Part shown: positions 1-14,298 of the stretch, in pieces
How positions within the stretch are numbered: position 1 is the first letter of the stretch
How the letters are laid out: every line of letters begins with the position of its first letter
Source: Rhodocyclales bacterium
GTDB lineage: Bacteria > Pseudomonadota > Gammaproteobacteria > Burkholderiales > Rhodocyclaceae
Length of the DNA stretch: 36,214 nucleotides
Assembly (NCBI GenBank): GCA_016192435.1
Contig: JACPUD010000013.1
Coordinates: 1-36,214, forward strand
Reading direction: 5' to 3'
The notes under the pieces: generated by a model
What the model was told of the DNA's origin: nothing
What the model saw: the letters and a program-made list of their open reading frames with translations, nothing else
Databases searched by the model: none
Made by a program: the position numbers and the translations under genes

Positions 1-1372
1 CAGCGGCACGCTGGACCTGGCCAATGCGCTGACGCAGACCAATGCGGCGACGGGGACCACCACCTTCAGCGGTGCGGTGAGCGTGGGCAGCGCGAGCCTG
101 AAGGGCACCGACTACGCGCTCAACAACAGCTTCGCCTCGGCGGGAAATTTCAGTTTGATTGGGACTGGGGTAAATCAGCTCGGTGCTCTGACGGTTGCGG
201 GCACTTCAACGCTTGGTTTTGGTGCTGGAAATAGCGCGGCTTTGGCTCATGCAGGTAACAATTTCGTGGGTACGGTATCTGTCGTTAGCGGCAACAACGT
301 CACCTTGAACGATATCGACACAATCGATTTCGGCAATAGTTCCGTCAGTGGTGGCCTGGTGGTCACAGCTTCAGGCGCGATCACGGATTCCGGAAACATT
401 TCGGTCGGAGGTGGATCGACATTGACCGCGGGGGCCGCAAATGACATTACGCTTGACAACGCCAACAGTTTCGGCGGCGCAGTCGCGGTGGTCAGCGCCA
501 AGAATGTTCTGCTGAATGCTATGGGCGCGATTAATCTTGGCCCGTCGACGATATCGGGATATCTGGACGTTACAGCGGGTGGCTCGATTACCCAGAGCGG
601 CATTTTGAACATCACCGGCGATCTTTGGGCCAAGACTACCGGAGGCAATATCGATTTAGGCTTAAGCAATCACGTTGGAGGTACAGTCTCCTCGATCGCT
701 CCCCTGTCCAACGGTGTCGCGGGTGCTGGCAATAGCATCGTCTTTAAATCGGACCACATAAAGGTCGGCTTGGCTCGTCCGTCGGGTGGCGCCGAGTCAG
801 GGATCACGGCGGCGCGCGTGACTATCGAGACTGTCAATGGTTCAGCGGATATCGATTATGAGGGAAAGGCGGGCAGTACCGGATTGATTACGGCCGATGC
901 TCCGCTCGGTGCTACTGCGTCGCTGACTATTAGGACTACTTCGGCGAATGGTGTAATTGGCGACTCAAGCGCCCCCACCACCAAGGGCTTGCGTGTTCAG
1001 ACCAGCGGCCTGGTCCAGGTGTTCGGCGATGGCATCGCCGACGGCACGATTTTCCTGATCGGCGACGACGCGGTGCAGCCCAAGTATGAGTTTTCCGGCG
1101 ATCCCCTGCACCGGAGCGTCAAGTACAACGGTGTCGACGCGACCAACGCCCAGTTGACGGGTGCCTTGGACGCCGCCTATCTCGACATCCGCAACCAGAC
1201 CACGGAAATTCGCGAATCGGGCTTTGCGAAGGAGAACGCCAGCAAGGTATTGCGTCGCGGAGTGGTCACGTCAGCGGGGCCGGGCCAACCCGCGGTGGAC
1301 GACAGTACCGGATTGGCGGGGATGGAACTGTGCGACGGCACTTACGGCAACGGCGCACTGGCTTGCCAATGA
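1..1372 (+). CDS. C-terminal part of a large secreted beta-repeat (filamentous haemagglutinin-like) adhesin, 5' truncated
   Basis: The reading frame is open from base 2, so the start lies outside the window. About 457 residues are visible. They are rich in G, S, T, N and V with alternating short beta-strand patterns typical of two-partner-secretion or haemagglutinin-like surface proteins. Two copies of a roughly 50-residue unit are recognisable, one starting near VSVVSGNNVTLNDIDTIDFG and one near VAVVSAKNVLLNAMGAINLG. The last ~120 residues are less repetitive and end in a short Cys-containing tail (MELCDG...ALACQ). No beta-barrel autotransporter domain is seen at the C-terminus, so export by a separate TpsB-type partner is inferred. 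The stretch from about 130 to 980 looks lower in GC than its neighbours. An OmpA-like and a FecR-like gene follow on the same strand. Exact family is uncertain. Confidence 0.7.
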   Translation, partial: SGTLDLANALTQTNAATGTTTFSGAVSVGSASLKGTDYALNNSFASAGNFSLIGTGVNQLGALTVAGTSTLGFGAGNSAALAHAGNNFVGTVSVVSGNNVTLNDIDTIDFGNSSVSGGLVVTASGAITDSGNISVGGGSTLTAGAANDITLDNANSFGGAVAVVSAKNVLLNAMGAINLGPSTISGYLDVTAGGSITQSGILNITGDLWAKTTGGNIDLGLSNHVGGTVSSIAPLSNGVAGAGNSIVFKSDHIKVGLARPSGGAESGITAARVTIETVNGSADIDYEGKAGSTGLITADAPLGATASLTIRTTSANGVIGDSSAPTTKGLRVQTSGLVQVFGDGIADGTIFLIGDDAVQPKYEFSGDPLHRSVKYNGVDATNAQLTGALDAAYLDIRNQTTEIRESGFAKENASKVLRRGVVTSAGPGQPAVDDSTGLAGMELCDGTYGNGALACQ

Positions 1373-1440
1373 ACGGGATTTGTACTATGAGGGAACTATC
1401 TGTTCTTGCCGGGAATTGCTTGCGGGCGTGACATTTGTCG

Positions 1441-1470
1441 TTGACTTGGTGTTGCGCGTAGCTGTATGTT
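1441..1470 (+). promoter_or_regulatory. Candidate sigma-70 promoter for the OmpA-like gene
   Basis: TTGACT (1441-1446) and TATGTT (1465-1470) are separated by 18 bases. The predicted start of transcription is near 1477, leaving a short leader that contains a clear GGAGG ribosome binding site at 1504-1508. Seen by eye only. Confidence 0.45.
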
Positions 1471-1514
1471 TTAACTTCAAATAGTTGGATGCAACGGATT
1501 AACGGAGGTTGGCT

Positions 1515-2072
1515 ATGATCAAGCATGCAGTTGTTACGGCGCTATTGGTGTCTTCCATGTGTGGTGTCGCCTTCGCCGCAGATGATGAGATGCGCCAGAC
1601 GGTGACCATCAACTCCCCTAATCCCAAGGTGGAAGAGGTTGAAGGTGCCCTGTTTCCAAAGGAAATCGTCGCGCTCAAGGATGAGTGCGCACAAATGGAA
1701 AAAATCGGGCTGCGTTGTCAGAGCGTGATTCCCAAGTCGTCGCTCGACACGATCCAGATCACTTTTGCTCGCGGTTCGGCAATGCTGACCGAAGAAGGCA
1801 AGGGTTTCCTGAGGTCGGTGGGTGCTGCGCTGCAACGCAAAGCCGGCGTCTGGAAGTCATTGGCAATCGAGGGTCACACGGACGCGACGGGCAGCGAGGC
1901 GACAAATCGTCGCTTGTCGAAGAACCGTGCCGAGTCGGTCAAGAGTTTCTTGGAGGCCGAGTTCGGATTGAGCAATATCGAGACCGCAGGGCTATCCAGC
2001 GATAAGTTGCGCGACACCGATAATCCGACCGGTGCCATGAATCGTCGGGTCGAGTTCGTTCCCAATTGGTGA
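1515..2072 (+). CDS. OmpA-family outer-membrane/peptidoglycan-associated protein
   Basis: A 185-residue exported protein. The start at ATG 1515 is chosen over an in-frame TTG at 1509 because GGAGG at 1504-1508 lies six bases before it. Residues 1-21 form a signal peptide (MIKHAVVTALLVSSMCGVAFA, cleavage after AFA). The C-terminal half is an OmpA-like domain: the segment IEGHTDATGSEATNRRLSKN carries the HTD-x-GS and N-x-x-LS-x-x-RA signature that binds peptidoglycan diaminopimelate in this family. No transmembrane beta-barrel region precedes it, so it is probably periplasmic. It lies between the adhesin and a FecR-like gene, whose start is six bases past its stop, suggesting an operon and a supporting role in surface presentation of the adhesin. 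That role is inference. Confidence 0.82.
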   Translation: MIKHAVVTALLVSSMCGVAFAADDEMRQTVTINSPNPKVEEVEGALFPKEIVALKDECAQMEKIGLRCQSVIPKSSLDTIQITFARGSAMLTEEGKGFLRSVGAALQRKAGVWKSLAIEGHTDATGSEATNRRLSKNRAESVKSFLEAEFGLSNIETAGLSSDKLRDTDNPTGAMNRRVEFVPNW

Positions 2073-2077
2073 CCGCC

Positions 2078-2734
2078 ATGACATTCAGAACCTTTTTTCA
2101 ATCGAGCGTACTGGCTTTCGCCGCGCTGGTGACGGGTGGAGTTTTTGCGCAGGAGGCAGCCGGCGATGTTGCTCTGGTAAACGCCTTGCAGGGCGAGGTG
2201 AGTTACCAAAGCAAGGACGGCCCGGCGCGCAAGGCTCAGCCTTACATGAGGCTGCGTCATGGTGACAAGGTCGTGCTGGCCTCGGCTGCCAGCAAGATCC
2301 GCATCAGCTACACCACGGCCAGTCGCCAGGAGTCATGGATAGGACCGGGCAGTTTTGTCGCGACCTCGACGGGCGGCGAACTGCTCAAAGGCAGCAAACC
2401 CGAGGTGGTGCAGTTGCCGGCCGCGGTGCCGCAAAAGCTGGCGCGCATTTCCGAACTGATGAACACATCACGGGTGGGCGGCCTTGTCGTGCGCTCGGCG
2501 AAGGTGGAGACCGCGGCGAGCAAGGACGAAGTTGCCGATGCGGTGGCCGCCTATGAATCCATGCGGGCGGCAGCGGCGCCTGACGATGTGACGCCGGAGC
2601 TGTTCCTGTATTCGGTGTTCCAGGAACATGGGATGGCCGACGATCTGAAGATGGTGGCGCGCAACATGCTCGCGCGCCAACCCAACAATCCCGACATCCA
2701 GCAACTGGCCAAGGCGGCACTGGGCACCCGGTAA
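2078..2734 (+). CDS. Exported FecR-like domain protein
   Basis: A 218-residue protein. ATG 2078 is preferred to the in-frame TTG at 2066, because the ATG directly begins a good signal peptide (MTFRTFFQSSVLAFAALVTG, then GVFAQEA). After the signal come beta-rich residues LVNALQGEVSYQSKDGPARK and then RLRHGDKVVLASAASKIRIS, the pattern of the FecR periplasmic domain fold (a leading strand plus a G-D-x-V/I turn). The final ~80 residues look helical and TPR-like. It starts only five bases after the OmpA-like stop, so the two are probably cotranscribed, and an intrinsic terminator follows at 2808. There is no TM anchor or sigma-factor gene nearby, so a classic iron-signalling FecR role is unlikely. 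A structural or accessory role for the adhesin is an inference. Confidence 0.6.
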   Translation: MTFRTFFQSSVLAFAALVTGGVFAQEAAGDVALVNALQGEVSYQSKDGPARKAQPYMRLRHGDKVVLASAASKIRISYTTASRQESWIGPGSFVATSTGGELLKGSKPEVVQLPAAVPQKLARISELMNTSRVGGLVVRSAKVETAASKDEVADAVAAYESMRAAAAPDDVTPELFLYSVFQEHGMADDLKMVARNMLARQPNNPDIQQLAKAALGTR

Positions 2735-2807
2735 TCTGCATTTGGGAAGGATCGGGCGCGGCTTGCTGGCTGGAGCTGCCCCCGATCTCTTGCCGCAAGA
2801 GCGGAAC

Positions 2808-2834
2808 AAAGGCTGACTTGGTCGGCTTTTTTTT
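2808..2834 (+). terminator. Rho-independent terminator
   Basis: AAAGGCTGAC pairs with GTCGGCTTTT across a TTG loop (ten pairs including G-U), followed by more T, eight in a row from 2827. It closes the adhesin/OmpA/FecR-like unit and lies 84 bases before ftsK. The rest of the 2735-2917 gap shows no gene. Confidence 0.75.
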
Positions 2835-2917
2835 GGCTTGAGCACCCCGACGGACCGCCATAATTTGCCAGTGTCCGTCATTTCGGTCCGGGTGGAATTC
2901 CCGATCCGCTCCTCGCC

Positions 2918-5233
2918 ATGAGTGCTATCAGCACATCTGAATCCGCTTCGACTCCGCTACCGGAAAAAATCGCCTTGCTGGTGCATGAGGCGCGCTGGCT
3001 GCTGGTGGGCCTCATCGGACTCTATCTGGGGCTGGTGCTCTGGGGTTTCGACAAGGCAGATCCGGGCTGGTCCCACGCGGCCGTGGTGGATCGCATCGCC
3101 AATCCGGGCGGACGCTTCGGCGCCTGGTTGAGTGATCTGCTGCTGTATCTGTTCGGGCTCTCCGCCTGGTGGTGGGTGGCTTTGCCATTATTTATGCTGG
3201 CATGGGGTTACCACCGCCTGAGCCACCTGTTCGGTGGCGACCGGCGGCCCCTGCTGATAGCCCTGTCGGGCTTTCTCATGCTGTTGCTGGCCAGTTGCGG
3301 CCTGGAGGCCATGCGCTTCTGGAGCCTGGCGCTTTCCCTGCCGCTGGGGCCGGGCGGCATGCTGGGTTTCGAGGTCGGCCGCCTCATCACGCTGTTTCTC
3401 GGCTATACCGGCGGCACCCTGATCTTGCTGGTGCTGGCGATGATCGGCTTCAGCCTGTTTACCGGCGCATCGTGGATAGTCATCGCCGAAAAGTTCGGCA
3501 TTCTGCTCGAGGGCGCCTATATCGGTCTGCGCAGCTTGTGGGACGGCTGGCAGGACAGGCGCTACGGCCGCGCCGTCGCCGAGCAACGCGAGGAAGTGGT
3601 GGAAACCGAGCGCCGCAAGTTCGAGGAAAGCCCTTTGCCGCCGGTCAGGATCGAGCCTGTCGAAATCGTCGTGCCGGTCGCGCCGAAGGCCGTGGCGCGG
3701 GCCGAAAAGGAGCGCCAGGCGCCCTTGTTCTTCGATGCTCCCGGCGGCGCCCTGCCTCCCCTGCATCTGTTGGCCGAACCCTCGCACAATCCCGCCGATC
3801 TCCCGGCCGCGGAAACCCTCGAATTCACTTCGCGCCTGATCGAGCGCAAGCTGGCCGATTTCAACGTCGAAGCCAAGGTGCTGACGGCCCACCCGGGGCC
3901 GGTGGTGACGCGCTACGAGATCGAGCCGGCCACCGGCGTCAAGGGCAGCCAGATCGTCGGTCTGGCCAAGGATCTGGCGCGCGCCCTGTCGCTGGTGTCG
4001 ATCCGCGTGGTCGAGACGGTGCCCGGCAAGTCCTGCATGGCGCTGGAACTGCCGAATCCGAAGCGGCAGATCGTGCGCCTGTCCGAAATCATCGGCTCAC
4101 AGGCCTACCACGGCATGCATTCGCCGCTTTCCGTTGCTTTAGGCAAGGACATCGGCGGTCAGCCGGTGGTGGTCGACCTGGCCAAGATGCCGCACCTCTT
4201 GGTGGCCGGCACCACCGGTTCGGGCAAGTCGGTCGGAGTCAATGCCATGATCCTGTCGCTGATCTACAAGTCCGAGCCCAAGGACGTGCGCATGATCATG
4301 GTCGACCCGAAGATGCTGGAGTTGTCGATCTACGAAGGCATTCCGCACCTGCTGGCGCCGGTGGTGACCGACATGACCAAGGCCGCCAACGCGCTGCACT
4401 GGTGCGTCGGTGAAATGGAACGGCGCTACAAACTGATGTCGGCGCTCGGCGTGCGCAACCTGTCGGGCTTCAACAGCAAGATCAATGAGGCGAAGAAGGC
4501 CGGCGAGCAAATCCCGAATCCCTTCTCGCTGACCGCCAATACCGAGATCGGCCCCGAGCCGCTGGAACCGCTGCCCTACATCGTGGTGGTGATCGACGAA
4601 CTGGCCGACCTCATGATGGTGGTGGGCAAGAAGATCGAGGAACTCATCGCGCGTCTGGCGCAGAAGGCGCGCGCTTCGGGCATCCATCTGATCCTGGCCA
4701 CGCAGCGGCCCAGCGTGGATGTGATCACCGGTCTGATCAAGGCCAACATTCCGACCCGCATTGCGTTCCAGGTGTCCTCCAAGATCGATTCGCGCACCAT
4801 TCTCGACCAGATGGGCGCCGAGGCGCTGCTCGGCCAGGGCGACATGCTGTTCCTGGCGCCGGGTACCGGCCTGCCGATTCGCGTGCATGGCGCCTTTGTT
4901 GCCGACGAGGAGGTGCATCACGTCGTCGATCACCTGAAGAAGGTCGGACCGGCCGACTACGTCGACGGCTTGCTCGACGGTCCGGCGGGCGACGAAGCGG
5001 AGTTTGGCGCTGGTGACACGGCGGGCGATGCCGAATCCGACCCGATGTACGACCAGGCCGTCGAAGTGGTGCTGAAGACGCGGCGGCCGTCGATCTCGCT
5101 GGTGCAGCGCCATCTGCGCATCGGCTACAACCGCGCCGCGCGCCTGATCGAAGCCATGGAGAAGGCCGGGCTGGTTTCGCCCATGAACGGCGCGGGCGGA
5201 CGCGAGGTGATTGCGCCGAACAGGGCTGAATAG
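2918..5233 (+). CDS. ftsK: DNA translocase FtsK
   Basis: A 771-residue double-stranded-DNA pump that clears chromosome termini through the division septum and activates XerCD recombination. The N-terminus has about four membrane segments (residues ~30-190), followed by a short charged linker; this is the compact beta-proteobacterial form rather than the 1300-residue E. coli type. The motor shows Walker A G431-TTGSGKS-438 and Walker [11 protein letters not shown] with D560/E561. The C-terminal gamma (KOPS-reading) winged helix begins near residue 705 ([20 protein letters not shown]). The linker between motor and gamma domain, [13 protein letters not shown], contains one of the dispersed short repeats described here. 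The start ATG has no obvious Shine-Dalgarno. lolA, rarA and serS follow on the same strand. Confidence 0.97.
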   Translation: MSAISTSESASTPLPEKIALLVHEARWLLVGLIGLYLGLVLWGFDKADPGWSHAAVVDRIANPGGRFGAWLSDLLLYLFGLSAWWWVALPLFMLAWGYHRLSHLFGGDRRPLLIALSGFLMLLLASCGLEAMRFWSLALSLPLGPGGMLGFEVGRLITLFLGYTGGTLILLVLAMIGFSLFTGASWIVIAEKFGILLEGAYIGLRSLWDGWQDRRYGRAVAEQREEVVETERRKFEESPLPPVRIEPVEIVVPVAPKAVARAEKERQAPLFFDAPGGALPPLHLLAEPSHNPADLPAAETLEFTSRLIERKLADFNVEAKVLTAHPGPVVTRYEIEPATGVKGSQIVGLAKDLARALSLVSIRVVETVPGKSCMALELPNPKRQIVRLSEIIGSQAYHGMHSPLSVALGKDIGGQPVVVDLAKMPHLLVAGTTGSGKSVGVNAMILSLIYKSEPKDVRMIMVDPKMLELSIYEGIPHLLAPVVTDMTKAANALHWCVGEMERRYKLMSALGVRNLSGFNSKINEAKKAGEQIPNPFSLTANTEIGPEPLEPLPYIVVVIDELADLMMVVGKKIEELIARLAQKARASGIHLILATQRPSVDVITGLIKANIPTRIAFQVSSKIDSRTILDQMGAEALLGQGDMLFLAPGTGLPIRVHGAFVADEEVHHVVDHLKKVGPADYVDGLLDGPAGDEAEFGAGDTAGDAESDPMYDQAVEVVLKTRRPSISLVQRHLRIGYNRAARLIEAMEKAGLVSPMNGAGGREVIAPNRAE
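5001..5022 (-). repeat. Dispersed short repeat, copy 1 (inside ftsK linker)
   Basis: On the minus strand it reads GCCGTGTCACCAGCGCC then AAACT, matching the family core with one extra A and a G-to-A change. It encodes FGAGDTA in the non-conserved linker between the motor and gamma domains. Confidence 0.6.
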
Positions 5234-5261
5234 GGCCGAATAGGGCCAAATCGGGCCGAGT
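5222..5261 (+). repeat. Four tandem 10-bp units at the ftsK stop
   Basis: The units AGGGCTGAAT, AGGGCCGAAT, AGGGCCAAAT and CGGGCCGAGT run head to tail. The ftsK stop codon (5231-5233) lies across the first junction. The unit resembles the TAGGGCCGACT half of the REP-like palindromes found after greB and norD, so this may be a degenerate relative. Confidence 0.6.
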
Positions 5262-5311
5262 AAAGCGCGGAATTAAGCGCGGTGCGGGGATGGATCGGGG
5301 ATAATTGCCCC

Positions 5312-5906
5312 ATGAAGCGACTTCTCTGCATTTTCGGCATCCTGATCGGCACCGCTGTTCCGGCATCGGCCGGCGGCCTCGACCAGCTCAAGAGCTTTCT
5401 CGAAACCAACCGCAGCGCCCGCGGCGTGTTCGTACAAACCGTGATCGCCAAGTCGGGGCGCAAGCCGCAACAGTCGGCGGGCATCTTCGCCTTGCAGCGT
5501 CCCGGCAAGTTTCGCTGGTCCTACGAAAAGCCCTACAAGCAGTTGCTGGTCAGCGACGGCAACAAGCTCTGGAGCTACGATCCCGATCTGAACCAGGTCG
5601 CGGTCAAGAAGCTCGGCACGGCCTTCGGTTCCAGCCCCGCTGCATTGCTCGCGGGCCAGGATCTGGACAAGCACTTCGTGCTCAAGGACGGCGCCGCGGC
5701 GGACGGCGTCGAGTTCGTCGAGGCCACGCCCAAGGGCGGCGACGCCAGCTTCGAGCGGGTCAAGATCGGTTTCGCCGCGAACCGGCCGGTGAGCATGGAA
5801 ATCCACGACAGCTTCGGCCAGGTCACGGCGCTGCGTTTCACCCAGTTCGAAGCCAATCCGGCCTTGCCGGCGGCGCTGTTCCGTTTTGTCGCACCGGCCG
5901 GGGCCG

Positions 5907-5923
<17 letters not shown>
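5312..5923 (+). CDS. lolA: Outer-membrane lipoprotein carrier protein LolA
   Basis: A 203-residue periplasmic chaperone that takes lipoproteins from the LolCDE transporter to the outer-membrane receptor LolB. The start at ATG 5312 is chosen because it directly begins a signal peptide (MKRLLCIFGILIGTAVPASA). An upstream in-frame GTG at 5282 would bury that peptide. Family landmarks are visible: an early KSFLETNRSARGVFVQTV strand, then PGKFRWSYEKPYKQLLVSDG and KLWSYDPDLNQV, which build the half-barrel. GATAAT at 5300-5305 lies only seven bases before the ATG and no Shine-Dalgarno is visible, so initiation may be leaderless or nearly so if that box is used. Its 3' end overlaps rarA by 17 bases. 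ftsK-lolA-rarA order is common in Betaproteobacteria. Confidence 0.93.
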
Positions 5924-9869
<3,946 letters not shown>

Positions 9870-9882
9870 TGCTTTCCCTCCC

Positions 9883-9911
9883 TGTGACGATGGCCGCTTC
9901 ACGGGTATAAT
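9883..9911 (+). promoter_or_regulatory. Promoter of tRNA-Ser
   Basis: A perfect TATAAT (9906-9911) lies 11 bases before the mature tRNA, with a weak -35 (TGTGAC at 9883-9888) and 17-base spacing. A GC-rich discriminator (CCGCGCC) follows, as is usual for stringently controlled stable-RNA promoters. It overlaps the 5' flank of mltF on the other strand. Confidence 0.65.
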
Positions 9912-9922
9912 CCGCGCCTCGC

Positions 9923-10012
9923 GGAGAGGTGGCAGAGTGGTCGAATGTACCTGACTCGAAATCAGGCGATGTCGCAAGGCATCCGTGGGTTCGAATCCCA
10001 CCCTCTCCGCCA
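9923..10012 (+). tRNA. tRNA-Ser (anticodon CGA)
   Basis: The acceptor stem GGAGAGG (9923-9929) pairs with CCTCTCC (10002-10008), followed by G and an encoded CCA. The D-arm is GCAGAGTGGTCGAATG-like. The anticodon stem CCTGA/TCAGG encloses CTCGAAA, giving anticodon CGA, which reads UCG. A long variable arm (GCGATGTCGCAAGGCATC) identifies a class II serine tRNA. The T-arm is GTGGGTTCGAATCCCAC. Ninety bases with the CCA. The antisense of this gene generates a spurious N-terminal extension for mltF. Confidence 0.97.
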
Positions 10013-10052
10013 CCCGATTCTACCTGCTCAAAATTCCCGGTTTATTTTGCCT

Positions 10053-12296
<2,244 letters not shown>

Positions 12297-12306
12297 GGTG
12301 CCGGGT

Positions 12307-12882
12307 TCAGGCCGCGCGCACGCGGCTTTGGGACGGCACGTGGCGGGCGAGGAAGTCCATCTGATCGGCGAGGATGTTGCGGTTGCTGAGGATCAGGTAT
12401 TCGGCCTTGTTCGGCACATAGGGCGCATAGACCAGTTCCATGCGTGCCTGTTCGGGCGTGCGTCCGCTCTTGGTCTGGTTGCAGTTGCGGCAGGCGGTGA
12501 CGACGTTCATCCAGCTGTCGCGGCCGCCTTGCGAAACCGGCAGGATATGGTCGCGGGTCAGCCGCTGCGAGGAAAACTCACGGGCGCAGTAGGCGCAGAT
12601 GTGGCGGTCGCGATGGAACAGTTCGCGGTTCGACAGCGGCGGCGTCGGATGCAGGGACTTGCCCGAGAGGGCCTTGCCGCGTATCGCGATGATGCTGCTG
12701 GTGGCCAGCTCGGAGCGTTCGCCGGTGACGCGGTTGGTGCCGCCGTAGAAAATGAAATGAGTATCGCCGGCATCCCACGCGACCAGGTCGCGCGCCACAT
12801 AAATGCAGGCATGCTGCCAGCTCACCCAGCGGTGCGGCACACCGTGTTGGTCGAGGGTAAGGATCAGCGGATGGCTACTCAT
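12307..12882 (-). CDS. HNH endonuclease family protein
   Basis: A 191-residue protein. The start at ATG 12882 begins [20 protein letters not shown], the usual start of this family; an open extension upstream reads across the tonB-like gene and is rejected. The C-terminal half is a zinc-stabilised HNH fold: CAYCAREF, then [20 protein letters not shown] (the D-H of the active site and the central N) and a second Cys pair CRNCNQ. The family is very common in Proteobacteria and its members are usually housekeeping-located genes of unknown nuclease function rather than parts of restriction systems. It is divergent from tonB (41 bases apart) and leads into ygiQ. Confidence 0.88.
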   Translation of the reverse strand: MSSHPLILTLDQHGVPHRWVSWQHACIYVARDLVAWDAGDTHFIFYGGTNRVTGERSELATSSIIAIRGKALSGKSLHPTPPLSNRELFHRDRHICAYCAREFSSQRLTRDHILPVSQGGRDSWMNVVTACRNCNQTKSGRTPEQARMELVYAPYVPNKAEYLILSNRNILADQMDFLARHVPSQSRVRAA

Positions 12883-12923
12883 CTCTATAGAATCCTGTAT
12901 TGGCAAGAATTTAGCAGAGCGCA

Positions 12924-13664
12924 ATGACTTTTCATAGTCCGGGGTTGAAGGGATCAGCAAGGCGACGGCTGCTCTATTCCATCGCTGCTTCGCTGCTGCT
13001 GCACCTGCTGCTGCTCTGGCCGGCCAGTCCCGGCCTTCTGACGAAGGATACGCCTTCTCAATTGCAGGCTTCGCTGCGCCCGTTGCCGCGACTGCTGCCC
13101 GCGCCAGCCAAGTATTCACCCAAACCGCCGCAACCCGCCGTGGCGCCAGCGCCAACTCTTGCCCCGCCGGCATACAAACCTGCACCAAGCCTATTAGAGC
13201 GGCCGGCGCCTGCTTCGGTTCCGCAAGTACTACCGGCCGCGCCGGATTTCAAGCCGGCGCCCGGCCCGGTGCCGCCTGCGGCCGCGGCCATGGCGAGCGC
13301 AGCGCCGGCTGCGGCAGCGGCCAGCGCTTCTCCGCTGACCGAAGCCGGTGCTCCCGCCGAGGTGGTGGATGGTCTGCGCGGCTATCGGCTCGCAGTGGCG
13401 ACCCAGGCGCGGCGCTTCAAGCGCTATCCGACGCAGGCGATGGCTTCCGGTTGGGCGGGCAGCGCCGACATCCGCGTCGAGGTCGGCCGCGACGGCCTGC
13501 CGCGCGCCGCCAGCGTGGCCCGTTCAAGCGGCCATGAGGCGCTGGATCAGGCGGCGCTGGCCATGATCGATGCCGGCGCCCTGCGCGCGCGCGTGCCGGA
13601 CAGCTTGCGCGGACAGGCCTTCGCGGTGGTGCTGCCGGTGGTCTTCAACCTCGAGGATCGGTAG
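12924..13664 (+). CDS. TonB-family energy transducer protein
   Basis: A 246-residue protein with TonB architecture. A cytoplasmic start is followed by one membrane segment (residues ~15-33, LLYSIAASLLLHLLLLWPA). A long Pro/Ala-rich periplasmic spacer (about 50-150) comes next, then a C-terminal TonB domain (about 165-246) containing YPTQAMASGWAGSADIRVEV and LPRAASVARSSGHEALDQAA. It would transmit proton-motive force to outer-membrane receptors. No exbB, exbD or receptor gene is adjacent, so it is an orphan whose partners lie elsewhere. The spacer contains dispersed repeat copy 4, encoding VAPAPTLA, which fits the proline-rich composition. The gene ends seven bases from the convergent Nudix gene. 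Confidence 0.85.
   Translation: MTFHSPGLKGSARRRLLYSIAASLLLHLLLLWPASPGLLTKDTPSQLQASLRPLPRLLPAPAKYSPKPPQPAVAPAPTLAPPAYKPAPSLLERPAPASVPQVLPAAPDFKPAPGPVPPAAAAMASAAPAAAAASASPLTEAGAPAEVVDGLRGYRLAVATQARRFKRYPTQAMASGWAGSADIRVEVGRDGLPRAASVARSSGHEALDQAALAMIDAGALRARVPDSLRGQAFAVVLPVVFNLEDR
13137..13163 (+). repeat. Dispersed short repeat, copy 4 (TonB spacer)
   Basis: Reads CGCCGTGGC then GCCAGCGCCAACTCTTGCC, close to consensus. It lies in the Pro/Ala spacer of the TonB-like protein and encodes VAPAPTLA. Confidence 0.75.
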
Positions 13665-13671
13665 CCGGACT

Positions 13672-14226
13672 TCAGCGCGGCGGCGGGGCGGTCAGGTCTT
13701 CGGTATGGAAAGCGAACTGTCCGGCGCGGCGATCGGCGAAGTAATGTCTCAGGGTGATGGCGATGGTGCGGAAGGCGATGTCGTCCCAGGGAATTTCGTC
13801 CTCGCGGAACAGGCGCAGTTCGAGGGTTTCCACGCCGGCGGCGAAGTCGAGATCGAGCAGGCGCGAACGGTAGATGACATGCACCTGGTGTATGTGCGGC
13901 ACGCTGATCAGGGTGTACATCTCACCCAGTTCGATGCGGGCGCAGGCTTCTTCCAGGGTTTCGCGCATGGCCGCGGCGGCGACGGTTTCGCCGTTTTCCA
14001 TGAAGCCGGCCGGCAAGGTCCATTTACCGTGGCGCGGCTCGATGGCGCGGCGGCAGAGCAGGATGCTGTCTTCCCATTCGGGCAGGGCTCCCACCACCAG
14101 CCGCGGGTTGCGGTAATGAATCGCCCCGCAGGCATCGCAGACGTGGCGCGGCAGGGAATCGCCGACAGGTACGCGCAGCGTGACGGGCGCGCCGCAGGCG
14201 CTGCAAAAGTTCATGGCCGGGTCCAT
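13672..14226 (-). CDS. Nudix hydrolase with N-terminal zinc ribbon
   Basis: A 184-residue protein. The N-terminus carries a zinc-ribbon (CSACG ... CDACG), and the middle has the Nudix box GFMENGETVAAAAMRETLEE followed by A where the consensus has G-x-x-x (REx2EE intact). This arrangement is that of NADH pyrophosphatase-like and related Nudix enzymes with a zinc ribbon; the true substrate cannot be told. Start is uncertain: ATG 14226 (MDPAMNF) or ATG 14214 (MNFCSACG). The second matches the usual family start, and TAGAAT sits only six bases upstream of 14226, which would leave no leader for the longer form. It is convergent with the TonB-like gene and divergent from the HDOD/GGDEF gene. Confidence 0.88.
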   Translation of the reverse strand: MDPAMNFCSACGAPVTLRVPVGDSLPRHVCDACGAIHYRNPRLVVGALPEWEDSILLCRRAIEPRHGKWTLPAGFMENGETVAAAAMRETLEEACARIELGEMYTLISVPHIHQVHVIYRSRLLDLDFAAGVETLELRLFREDEIPWDDIAFRTIAITLRHYFADRRAGQFAFHTEDLTAPPPR

Positions 14227-14245
14227 AACTTATTCTAGCCTGCGA

Positions 14246-14263
14246 AACGCCGCTTCCGGCGTT
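14246..14263. repeat. Perfect 7-bp inverted repeat in a divergent promoter region
   Basis: AACGCCG-CTTC-CGGCGTT lies between the divergent Nudix and HDOD/GGDEF genes (gap of 72 bases). It could be an operator or an mRNA-leader hairpin. TATAAG at 14286-14291 is a possible -10 for the rightward gene. Function not known. Confidence 0.4.
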
Positions 14264-14298
14264 GCTCGCGCCCGTGAAATGGTGATATAAGCCAGCCA

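Noticed and set aside
4139-5113. 324-residue minus-strand frame inside ftsK
   Set aside because: Rich in H, Q and R, typical of an antisense shadow, with no start signal or domain.
9870-10013. Longer N-terminus for MltF beginning MAERVGFEPTDALR
   Set aside because: This extension is the antisense of the tRNA-Ser gene, a well-known artefact. A ribosome site and a signal sequence mark the true start at 9869.
12883-13188. N-terminal extension of the HNH protein
   Set aside because: It is antisense to the TonB-like gene and the family start is [10 protein letters not shown] at 12882.
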